Assembly: GCA_949752735.1 (NCBI GenBank)
Contig: OX457036.1
Span: forward strand, 11,354,352 to 11,418,351
Reading direction: 5' to 3'
DNA length: 64,000 bases
Source: Lumbricus terrestris
Taxonomy: Eukaryota; Annelida; Clitellata; Crassiclitellata; Lumbricidae
Within the stretch, counting starts at the first letter, position 1. Every line of letters starts with the position of its first letter. Under the pieces are notes generated by a model. That model worked only from the letters and a program-made list of their open reading frames with translations, searched no databases and was not told where the DNA came from. Below are positions 1 through 12,400 of the stretch, in pieces. Made by a program: the position numbers and the translations under genes.

Positions 1-237
1 TAAAGGGTTTTATACAGATATCAAAGTCAATCACCGAATAAAAAAAGATGTACCCGCAAAAGATAACAAAAAACTAAATCTCTATCTACATAGACAAACT
101 TAAACTACTGGTCATGTTTAGTTCGTGCAATGCTTGTTTATGCACTGCTACTACTGCAAATTGTTATGTTCCGTCCATATGACCTCTTTGGATAGATCCT
201 TTGAACCCTGCAACAATCATTTGAAGACGGTTCCTAC

Positions 238-401
238 CTCGCTTGTAGGTACAATCGGGATGACGTTGCGTTGGATGCTCTCCACGCTGTGGTCTTCCCT
301 TAAGATGGGATGCTGCAACTGCAGCTCCTGTCGAACCACTTCGCTGACGACCTCCTGGATTGCTTCCGCCAAGGTCTGCGGAGCCTTTGTCTCCGACACT
401 C
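238..401 (-). CDS. HUWE1: HUWE1 exon 44 (last exon in the window)
   Basis: 164 nt, phase 1 to 0, acceptor aatag, donor GAG|gtagga. Encodes [20 protein letters not shown] and ends [10 protein letters not shown]. This resembles the human PLMPTSTILRLLAELV region, whose continuation would lie left of the window. Less conserved than its neighbours. Bases 1-237 are intron. Confidence 0.8.
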
Positions 402-3400
402 CTATTGTACATAAAAAGCCATTGTGTATCGAGTCTTCAACAACAATATTTAATACAATGCACAATGGACAGAGCTTCAAACCAAAACCATACACCAAAA
501 GAACCAGTCACAATAAAGATGGATCCAGAGACTACCCACAGTGAAACTATCAAGTCAAATCAGCTGCAAATTTTATACGGCATAAGAAGTTACGCACACT
601 GTTTATATCTGACCCAACTGTGCCAATAATAGCAAAAAAACTCCATCCATGTACTAAAACTCTGACAGTTACTTGAATTAAATATCATGCAAGGATATAG
701 TATCAAGACACAGAACAGAGATATTTAGCATTGAATTTCAGTCAATTCAGGAGACTATTGCAAAAATAAGCAGCGTGAACCCAAGCTATATTACAGGTTA
801 AAAATATTGCATCAGTGACAATATCCAAAACAGTATTTTAAAGACAAAAGTCAACATCGCTTTAGAAAATTTTCAGCTACCAATTCATACATACAAGCAG
901 GTTCTATTTCTTCCCAAATGATTTCAACAAACGATAATCGTAAACACCAATAAAACAAACACAAAAGGACTCATGCTGGAAATGATGAAAACTGACCAAA
1001 ACTACCATTCAATGTATATGTGATGTCAGCTGTGAGAAGGGGGACCACTTGTCGGTAATGGACTTATTAACAGCTTATTTATGCTGGCATCACAAGAAAG
1101 TCATGGTTAAAAAGTTCAGGATGAGACAAAATTGATGCCCTTTGTAAATGAAAACATACAAAATCATTTGGCGGGGAAATTGCAACAAAGAATTGACTGT
1201 CTCTACATGATGCAAAAACCAGATTTTTGGTCCCAATACATCAGGTGGAGTAATACAGTTTGTAAACCAGCGAGCCAAGGGCGAGTTACATTAACACATT
1301 GACCGTCTACACGCCATGTTAAATGACTGGCTGAAGTACTTAGCGGTCAATGTGCTAAATAAACACAAAATCAATAAAAACGGTTTTAGATAAAAATCCA
1401 TTTCCCGGCTATCTAGAAAGCGACAAGTGCACCGTCCTTCACTCAGCCAAAGTCACACACGCACTTTCAAGGAAGGCAGACTAACCGTCGTCAGATCGCC
1501 AGGTGTTCTTCGCAGCAAGTGCGTTCAGTAGATCACAGATGACTTCGTGTGTGCACGGATCAACAGATGGCACCACCGTCAGTTTCGCTGGAATACATTT
1601 CAACTGCTGCAAGGCATTCGGGTTAGCCAGGCGCGCTTCGTCTTCGTCTAAGCACAAACCAGACAGCATTATCACTGTTACACATTTATTTATTCAATAA
1701 ATGATTCCTCATCCTAACGCAGGTATAAATAACTTCACTGAAGATATCGGCTCACATGAGCTTTGGGGGCACCATACCTGCAGGCTGAATGCACGTGGGT
1801 AGCAGAGAGTAGGTCTAAGTGGCACAGTTCTCTGTGGCATACAGAAATCAAGGGTAATTTATTTTTGTAGATGCATAGTTGCATACGTACGTACTTTCTC
1901 TTGTAATATCACTATACAAATGAAATTTCTAACAAACAAGTTAAGCATATAATCTACATACGTGCGCATGTGTGTGCAAATGCATGCACATGCTCGTGTG
2001 TGTCAACCCTGCTAACGGAATGGCGTTGTTCCTTTTGGGTTTACCAGTTGACAACCACGAACTGTTCCAGCAAAAATACATGTACTACATTTTTGTGAGT
2101 CTTGTAGCACTACTCTAAGTGCTTGCTATTTTCACTCCCGTCATTTGACTGAACTGCCAGCTCAGTCCCTTTTGCTCATACTTCCACTTTGCAGAATCAT
2201 GCTTTCTCAGTGGTAGGACCCTCAACCTGCAACCTCTGACACTCCGCTCTCTTTCTAAAAATCCTTCTCAGGCTTTCCTCTCTTATCTTAAGACATTTTT
2301 ATTTGGCTGCGCTGAGGTTGGGAGCACCTGTGAGTAGTTCCCTAGAAAAGACGCTTTACAAAAGCATTTAATGAATGAATTTTGGCGATCGATAAAGCTT
2401 ACGAATTGAATTGAGTGTAACCATGACAACGTCTACCAACCTCTTTTAGTTGGAATGGGAAGATTAATGCGAAGAATGGACTTGGACACGTCTGTGAAGA
2501 GGTCCGGGTCACGACAGGCGGCTGGGCACAGTGACCTCAGGACGTAATTCATCTCCTTCGACCCGTTGCTGCTTGGTGCAACGCCGCAGATGCTGGATCC
2601 GGCTCCAGATGTTGCCGATCGAACAACCTATAAACAACAACCAATGGTTAAAACTGCCCTAACGAATGCTTCAGGATTGTTATGTCCAGTGTGAGCCTGT
2701 AAATCTCCTGTCTGTAATGCACACTGCCTCATCTTAATGCAGTGTGTTTGCAGGCGGTTCAATAAACTACATGCTTACTTACTTACTGATTTGAATTCAC
2801 TGCAAATACAGTTAATTAGCAGTAGTTAATTAGCAGTACTAGTTAGCTAATTAGCAGTTCCATAAAGACAACACTCAGAAACAAAAAGATACATGTATCC
2901 AGTGATGGTGACTTCTATGTATCCAGTGCTGGTGACTTCTTGTCACTAGCCTCAGCATGTGGGGAGCAGGTGGACAATTATCATCCGTGTCATTTGATAT
3001 TCTCACTTACACCGTATACCATTCATGCACTGTCATCACAACAACAATTTGCACAGAGCTCTGCATAGACACAGTCTGCTTTCTTTAACATCCTTGAAAT
3101 AATCGGCTTGCAGTTAAGAAAACATAATTTACAATTTACAGTCAGAAATTCTTCATATCCATTATTTGATCAACCAGCTCAGATGACTCCTTTAAACTAT
3201 GCTAAAACACACTTGTCCTCCAGGGCTAATCCCGACTGCTAGCTACTTTGTAAGGCAACCTGGTAACGCCATGTCCATGTTAAGGCGCCATATAAATTGT
3301 CGTAACTATCATTAATTAAATAACAGTATCCGCGTTGAACCCTCTCTGTTGCTAACCTTTTCCATCGTGCCTCTCAGAGAACCTGGATCTTCAAGGATGT

Positions 3401-6400
3401 GTCGGAGAATGAGTGTCGTCAGCGAGAAGAACCCCTGGAATCCCGACGTCTGCTTCAGGTTCAGCAGCATCTTTGGTCCACCGCACTTGACAAACATCTG
3501 TGCGAACTGATGGTCACGCGTGAGTCGCAGCATCAGGCGAAGAACAGCGTGCAGCGTGTCCGGGTCAACAGGTACGCCGATCAGCGCCATGCACGACCTG
3601 TCAGTGGGAAATGTTCAATCAGCGTGCTAATCTTACTTACACAGAAAATTAGTAAATTTAATAAAAGATAAGAAAACATATTTGTAAGAAACTTTATATC
3701 TAAAAAATCATATTATTCCTTGGACCTGCACATTTAAAACGCTAAGTACTTGGACATATCTAAATTTTGATCAGGAATTAACTCTCAGCACTCAAGATTT
3801 CCACTTGAAAATTCAAAAAGCAAAGTGGTCGGTGAAATTTCTCACTGGCAATTCAGCAGAAGTTAATAATCTGTATTAAAACACGACACAAAATACTTAA
3901 CCTGAACTCCACACTTAATGTTAATCCACACTGATTTAGAACATTTATATAGCACCCGCTTCACATCTACTCAGGTAGATGTTCCAATTATTCTTGAACA
4001 ATCACATCCGAAAAAACCAGTCTACAATATAACTGCTGTAAATAGACGAAAGTGCTCAGTCAAAAACATCACTGCAGCATCAGAGCAGGTGCAAGAAGAA
4101 GAAGAAGATGATGATGAGTTACCTGATAAGACTTGCCGTCTGATCAGGAGACAAGCCCTTGATATAAGCACGAACGTCCGCAGTTGGTTTTGCACTGGCA
4201 TCCACATCCATACTGCTTTCTTCTTCAAATAAACAAACATCCACATCCATACTGCTTTCTTCTTCAAATAAACAAACATGCACATCCATACTGCTTTCTT
4301 CTTCAAATAAACAAACATCCACATCCATACTGCTTTCTTCTTCAAATAAACAAACATGCACATCCATACTGCTTTCTTCTTCAAATAAACAAACATGCAC
4401 ATCCATACTGCTTTCTTCTTCAAATAAACAAACATCCACATCCATACTGCTTTCTTCTTCAAATAAACAAACATCCACATCCATACTGCTTTCTTCTTCA
4501 AATAAACAAACATGCACATCCATACTGCTTTCTTCTTCAAATAAACAAACATGCACATCCATACTGCTTTCTTCTTCAAATAAACAAACATGCACATCCA
4601 TACTGCTTTCTTCTTCAAATAAACAAACATCCACATCCATACTGCTTTCTTCTTCAAATAAACAAACATCCACATCCATACTGCTTTCTTCTTCAAATAA
4701 ACAAACATCCACATCCATACTGCTTTCTTCTTCAAATAAACAAACATGCACATCCATACTGCTTTCTTCTTCAAATAAACAAACATCCACATCCATACTG
4801 CTTTCTTCTTCAAATAAACAAACATCCACATCCATACTGCTTTCTTCTTCAAATAAACAAACATGCACATCCATACTGCTTTCTTCTTCAAATAAACAAA
4901 CATGCACATCCATACTGCTTTCTTCTTCAAATAAACAAACATCCACATCCATACTGCTTTCTTCTTCAAATAAACAAACATGCACATCCATACTGCTTTC
5001 TTCTTCAAATAAACAAACATCCACATCCATACTGCTTTCTTCTTCAAATAAACAAACATGCACATCCATACTGCTTTCTTCTTCAAATAAACAAAATGCC
5101 AACTAATCAACAAAAAGATTGCAAGAATAAAACTATCCAGAAAACAATCAGACAGAAGAGAACAAAGGAAATAAATGCAAAAACATAATATAACAAGTTA
5201 AGTGAACAGATGCATCACAAACAAGCGATGCATCAAAAGACAATCACCAGATTCACCGATGAATGAATGATCCCACCAGCGTGTGTCTATGTATGTCCAT
5301 AATATGTATTATAAACAAGCTTCAAGTATCTAACACATATGTCCACATAATTAAGAAATATCTCAAATTGAACAGTTTAAAAGGCATTGCAACTCTTGAT
5401 TGATGCATGGTCTATTATCACAGTGTTGTTAAGAAAGTGTCAAGTCCACATTCGATTCTCTCTGGATAGTCATCTACATATCTCCCCCTTCTTATGACCT
5501 ATTTTCTCTCGAGTTTCTGGCACTGGGAGCGTTACTAAATGGCCATGGCTATGAGTGGTGCAATAGGAATTACTAATCACATTAGATTCGGGAGTGAAAA
5601 AGAGACCGTGACGTTACCTGTGGTCGTTGCTTCTGCTGCTGCGGGATCTTTGAGCAGAACTTTCGCCTCCTTTTCTTCCTTCGATGGAATGGACAGCATG
5701 ATCGCTCGACGATTTCCCGTCTCCTCGTTAATCTAAACAGGCAAAATATAACCGTTACTATCATTTCATAGAAGTAAAAATATAACCATTACTATAATTT
5801 AATAGAAGTGTGGCATCATTTTGCATAAAGGATAATTTGGTATGAGTTGCATTACATTATTTCAGATAATTTTGAATCCAATTGGTCTTTATTTACATTG
5901 CTGGCATGGCAACGTTATGTTTAAATGTATATGTCTTATGAAGAATCGAGCCTTATCCATGGTAGACCCGGCCCAGTGGTCTGGAATGGGCTCACACAGG
6001 AGCTATGTCTGCTTCCTGGGTTCTTAGTAAAGCATTCATTATTCAAACCAAAACTGTGCTTTTTTGCCGTGCTAGAGTTGGGAGTGCTTCTGAGTATAGC
6101 TGTTGAAGAGGCACTAGGAATTCTTGAATGAATGAATGAATGAATGATCCATTGCAGTCATCACCAACCAGGCAAGACTTACCTGAATCATTGAATTAAA
6201 CTGCACCAAGTATCTTCGCCTTCCTGCAGTGAACCTGGAAATCAAAATTCAACATAATGAAAGTTTGCCTCAACAAACAGTTCATAAATAGCAACACGTA
6301 AACTATATTGCCATTCACACACGGTCATTCCATAACACATTGCAGTTGCAATTGATTTTTTCAAGGTAACATAAACCCAAAATTAAGTTCAGTTTTGGAA

Positions 6401-9400
6401 TGGACTTCACATTAATGGAACTCTGTGATTCTTGTTGTATGGCTTCACAAGATAACATTAGAATAAGTTTCCAGTGTATTCACAGTTTGCTCATTACAAC
6501 AATCTGCTCCATAGTTATTCTCAGACACAGCCTTCAACTCGTACATCACAGGAATTCAAATCTCCCAGGTCAACAGAACACTGTGTGATGTTTCAATATT
6601 CTTTGAGCCCTCGTAATGTTTTGTAGTTTCTAAATCTGACGAACAGATGTAATGTAATCATAGAAACTCCTTCAAAATGGTACAGTTACGATGTCTTCTG
6701 CATTAAAAAATGCAGAAAAGCTGTTAATTACTAATAAAGTAGACTTTGTCATTATAAAAAGAATCTGAAACAATGCATTTACAGAGACATATGTCAAGGT
6801 TTATCTTAACAATCAAATCATGTAGTAATATGACCATACTATCATAACATGGAACATACTAGCAATCAAGAATAGGCTTTGTCAAATAGCAAAGGTTTAG
6901 TGCAGTGTTTCAGTAGAATTTCAAACTAAGACATCGGCTTTAAAAGCAAGTGTCAAAATAATGTGAATGGAAAGATAGTCATGAAACTATTTATAACCCA
7001 ACCTGACAGTTGATTGGCCCGCTCGATACGCATCATCTATGGTTTTGTTGTTACTTGTCGCGTAGTAAGACCACCTTCCGCTACGGTCATCAAACCACCG
7101 CCACACACGGTTCTTTCCCTAGAAAATCAATCAGCAGGTAATTCAGTCCATCGTAAAAAATACGACTGAATTGTTCACATTGTGAACTCATAAGGTAAAA
7201 AATGCAACCAAAAACAGGATAAAGCTGCTAAAAGCTTACTCCAAAAGCAAACTAAATCATGCACTTGGCACTGAAAGCCATCTTTAAATTATGCCAATAA
7301 GCCAAGACTAATACTCCATTGCAGATTGATTAAAACTGTGTTCGCTTAGTATTTCTGCCACAGTTGTCCTAATATTTCAACAACAAATAACCTCCTCTTC
7401 TGCAAAGGGTTAAACCTATGACCTGATGCACACAGCATACCACTGCATCACAACATCATAATTATAACTAACCACTATTTCGTCCAGCTGAGTCTTTCGT
7501 TTTGACGTTGCTGCCATTCGTTCGTACAAGTCAAGCAGCAGGAGCAGAGGTGCCATCCACCTTTAAAAAAAATAACAAACAAATTAATATGTTTTTTTTT
7601 TTACCAAACTCTAGGAAACTGCAAAACAAAAGCCCAAGGAAATGTATCACAATACTATCATTTGGTAACATGTAATTATTGTAACCTCACATAGTCATTG
7701 ATGAAGAAGTCAAAGACTGCCTGAAGACATAAAGAGATAGGTGCTGAGTAGGGTGGTCGCATCTGTAATGGCAAATTTTCAACTTCAGTTTCATTCTTTC
7801 TCCAACTCACCATTTGGTGCCACTTGGTAAAAGACTGTTGTAGCCCAAAAATTATGCCGATTGAAAAATATTTAGAACTAGCACAACGTGTTTGAAGTTT
7901 TGGATTTTACGAAATATCATCGTCTTTTTGAGTATAAGGATAATTTAGTCACTTTTTTTACCTGTGACTAGTTTTGGCAGAAAGACTACATTATTTTACT
8001 CAGCACGACTGACAAATATGCCTAACTTCTACAATGATGATAATGGTTTATTATATATTTTTATGAACAATTGAACATTACAATAGTATTTGACGCGTGA
8101 GTCCCTGAGATCGATGACCATAAACCTATACTAGTAAGCCAACACATTGCCATGTTCTTTTCGTAGGTTTGATTTTTATCAACAGGAATCCATTGTTACA
8201 CTAAAGGCTCTTTATTACATGCTTAACTTTAACACAAATTCTGATATAACACGGACAAGGACCTCAATTATTATAATAGTTGAACTAGAGAAAAAATACT
8301 GATGATATTTTCGTTTATTGTGGCAATCAGAGCAGAATGACACAGCGCATCACAGATAACATTTATCAAGAGCTGCTGTAAAGAAATGAGTTAAAATAGA
8401 TGCTGAAATTATTGAGATCATAATTTTTATAGATCTATGAAATTACTTATTACCACACAGGAGTCAAAGAGCAGCTTTTAAACAACTTCTAAAGAGAGCA
8501 TCATAATTGAGTGCCTGGTGAAGCCTACACACATTGTCACATTTCATAATATAGAATTTATCCCATTAAAAGTATACTTTTAGAGTTGAAAGAATGAACA
8601 CAGAGTCAAACAATTACCACAGAAAGTGCTGTCAACAGTGGACACAAATTACACTGCCTTTATTAGCTATTGTAAATTAACTACCTATTATAAATTTGCA
8701 TGAAAGACGATGGTGTCAAACACATAAGCTATGGGCTACTCAAAATGTCTACACCATCCTCTGCAATCGATCCAGCTGAAATTACAGTGGCCACCAACCA
8801 CGACATCTCAGACGACCAATCACTCCAAGAGAATAAGTATAGTACCCTCAAGACAACACCCATTGCTACACTCTTGGTGGCAGATGAACACCTTCTTTGG
8901 GCAACATGCCAGTGATTTCACTTTGAGGAAAGTGTATCGTGAAAACTACCCCAAAACTCAAACCCATTCAAACACCAAATGCAATTTGAATTGTGAGACA
9001 GGGTAATAATGCCTCGGGTTGAAAACATATTAACCTAAATCTGAGATAAAAATTCGCATCTAAAATGGGTTGCTGCTTTTAATATTACATTTCCTTGTAC
9101 CAAGTAGCCCCATGAACAATGACGATAGGAAAAAAATTATGAGAAATCAGACCTCATTAAGAATACTGGTGATTTTGCAGAATAAATTAATTACGTAGGA
9201 CATAGATGAAACAACACAAATTTTATATTTATCTCTATTATATATTATTACTGTTCCCTTAGTGTAACAGTCTAAGAGCAATATGCTATTATTATCAATC
9301 AAGACAACAAGGCAAAACAGGTAGTATTCGTAAAGACAAAGGATATGATAGATGTTATCTGTGATGCGGTGTATTATACAGGTTTTCTTGCCTTTGTGGA

Positions 9401-12400
9401 ATTTCTCTTGAAGTGGCGCTATATAATATGATGATCATGGTTTCGATAACAGTGGCATCATCATGTTTAAGTGTGGACCAACTACAAGTAGCTGAATTAA
9501 TTCCTGGTTTGAAGATTCCTGGTTGATTACAACCATATAGCTAATTCTGAGCATTAGAAGACTTGCTATTATAAGGGTAAAACTTTGATGGCGTTGTGCT
9601 AGTCCTAAATATTAATATTTTCTCTTACAACTTTTTGTGTGATGTTTCTGTGGAGAATGGAACCAAATGGCGCCTTGGAGAATAGTCAAATCACACTTTC
9701 ATTTTTAACGACCACCCTAGTGCTGAGTAAATTGTCTGAAAATACTTTTATATAATATGAGATCCGCTTACTTTGGAGTGGACGCTTCTTTTGCGACGCT
9801 GAGGCATTGCTGGGTCGCATCGAGGAGTCTCACCAACAAGTCGAGTATTCCAGACTCCTCAACAGATCTGGCGCTTGGAAGTTTCATTTCCTTTTAAAAG
9901 CAACATCAACAGCTTAAGAAACAAGAAAACTTGCCCCATGACTTCGCATGATTGCAGTTCAGCTCCCAAGACAACACTTCATTACGTAAATCCATTCACA
10001 GCTCCAGATTTTTTTACCGAAGTTGATTAATTGATTCATTCATTCATGCTAAGAATTTATACACCACCCATAAAAAAAAGCCGACTCAGAGGCGTTACCA
10101 GTCCAACCACGGTGATGCAAAAGGGTTTTACCGGCTCCTTAAAACCCTTTTGTATCACCGTGGTTATTATCTTTAATAGACAGCATCCAATCAATCAGAA
10201 AACTCAACTAAAAGTCGATGGGCCATTTCACTTCAGTCACTGTCAGCTCTTAATAAAACAAATAATACATAAGCAGTCTCTCGAAAGATGTCAAGTGACG
10301 TACAATTCGACAGCGTATCACTTTAACATAGCAATTAACAGACAAAAGCAATGTGAGTATTGAACCAGGAGACAAGGTACTTCATCGGGCTATGAAACCG
10401 AACACGTCTCACTGAATTCACATGTTTTCACACATCACGACTAAAATCCTATTTAAAAACTCTGCAGATGTGAATGACACAGAACCAAAAGTCCACAAGA
10501 TTCTGCAATAAGCGACGCAGCCATCACAAAATAAAGAGTTGCGATCGTCATAAATTAGCCAATCTGCAGAACAGAAAATTTTATCAATTGCAGTCTTTCG
10601 CTGCATTATCCACTTGCACAGATCGCATGACTAATAACTGAGTAGTTTTGTTCTACTGACCTCAAAGAGTAAGCTGAGTAGGTGGAGTCTAACAGCAAGT
10701 TTGGCAGCTTCTGGAATAGTAGTCAGCTGGTTGGCCCACTGGATGACTGTACGCGTGTCGCTGGTTGTCAGAGGTGATGCTTCTTCCATCAAGTACAGGC
10801 ACAGATCTGCAATCTACACAGACAACCGCATAACCGTAACTTAACAAAAACCATCACATTTATAGAGATTACAACAAAGTAAATATTATTATTACTATTA
10901 TTTTAAATTATCAAGCTTGAAGTACAAAGTCATCATCACATGCGAATGTGCTACTAAAAGCAATGGCATTAAAACACTGTGCGCAACTGAAATTATTATT
11001 ATTATTATCAAAACCCAGTAGGCTGCCATCTCAAATGTCACAACCCCCTCCCATCCAAATCCAATGCAAGAGAGCATGTCAAGTGTTCCACTGACCCTAG
11101 ATCAGAAGAGCGAACCATTGCCATTCCAATCATAATCCTCAATGCCTCGTAAATCCAATGCAAAACAGCAGGACAATGGGGCAAGTGTACCATTGTCTTT
11201 AAATCAAATGAATGCCACTGCACCTCGGAGATGAGAGTTGTGAGAACTTCCGCCTGCCACTCCGTTCCGTTTCGTGTGGTCAGCACAACGAGAAGGTCGC
11301 AGACGCGATAGACGGACTCCGGTAAAACATCGAGCAGCTGTAGACAACCTGGCCACACAAAATAGGAAATCAAATCATCCAAATATAATCCTTTTATCTA
11401 GTCAGTAGTCCCACAAACCATTCATCTCAATCACTCACCACCCACGTGACCACTGACCAGCCATGTGTTGTCCAATGTCCATTCTATCTGCCATCTTCAT
11501 GTCGTTACTTTTCTTCCACCACAAACCATCAATTACTACAGTACAGTGGAATAGCCTCCTTCTTGAGCTGTGTCTATTCCCTAGGTCACAGTCTATACGC
11601 ACTTGACACTGTTATTTTTGGAGTCAGGAGTACCTCTGAATAGTTTCCCTGAGGAGGTGCTATACATACACTTGCATGAATGAATGTGCAAATGTAAAAA
11701 AACATGTATACACTGAAAACTTCTATAATATCCAACCTGTGGACGTCATAACAAACGATGAAACGAGGGTTGCGGTGTGCAATTATGCTCTTTTCCACTG
11801 TAACTGCATTGCATTGTGTCTCTTACTGAAGCACGTTACAAGGTTTTAGTAGACATGTCCCTGTTGTCCCGTGCAGCATCTCCACGCTACATCTTAATCA
11901 CTGCACCATTTCAAAGAGCAAAGCAACGCACAAATCAACATACCTGGCATCAGCGTTTCAGTGAAACCAACGTACCTGGCATCAGCGTTTCAGTAAAACC
12001 AACATACCTGGCATCAGCGTTTCATTGAAGCCAACGTACCTGGCATCAGTGTTTCAGTGAAACCAACGCACCTGGCATTAACGTTTCAGTAAAAACCAAC
12101 GTACCTGGCATTAATGTTTCAGTAAAAACCAACGTACCTGGTATCAGCGTTTCAGCGAAACCAACGTACCTGGCATCAGCGTTTCAGTGAAACCAACGTA
12201 CCTGGCATCAGCGTTTCAGTGAAACGGTCGATGACTTCCTTCTCCAGCAGCTCCTCCGATTTATTTTCCTCCTCTTTGCTAGTTCCAGGTACGGCAGGTG
12301 GGTGCTGTAACAGCGCACAAGCAAAATCTCAACTGTAATAACGTATATATCGTATTACCTACACATCATCCCATTGCCAGACTCAGACCTCTGCCAGGAA

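Noticed and set aside
4200..5094. CRISPR-like regular array
   Set aside because: The units are contiguous with no variable spacers, and the genome is eukaryotic.
4184..5188. Plus-strand 334-codon frame of repeated [13 protein letters not shown] units, and a second minus frame ([13 protein letters not shown])
   Set aside because: Both are side products of a 39-bp array, which stays open in several frames. Only the frame continuous with HUWE1 exon 40 has support.
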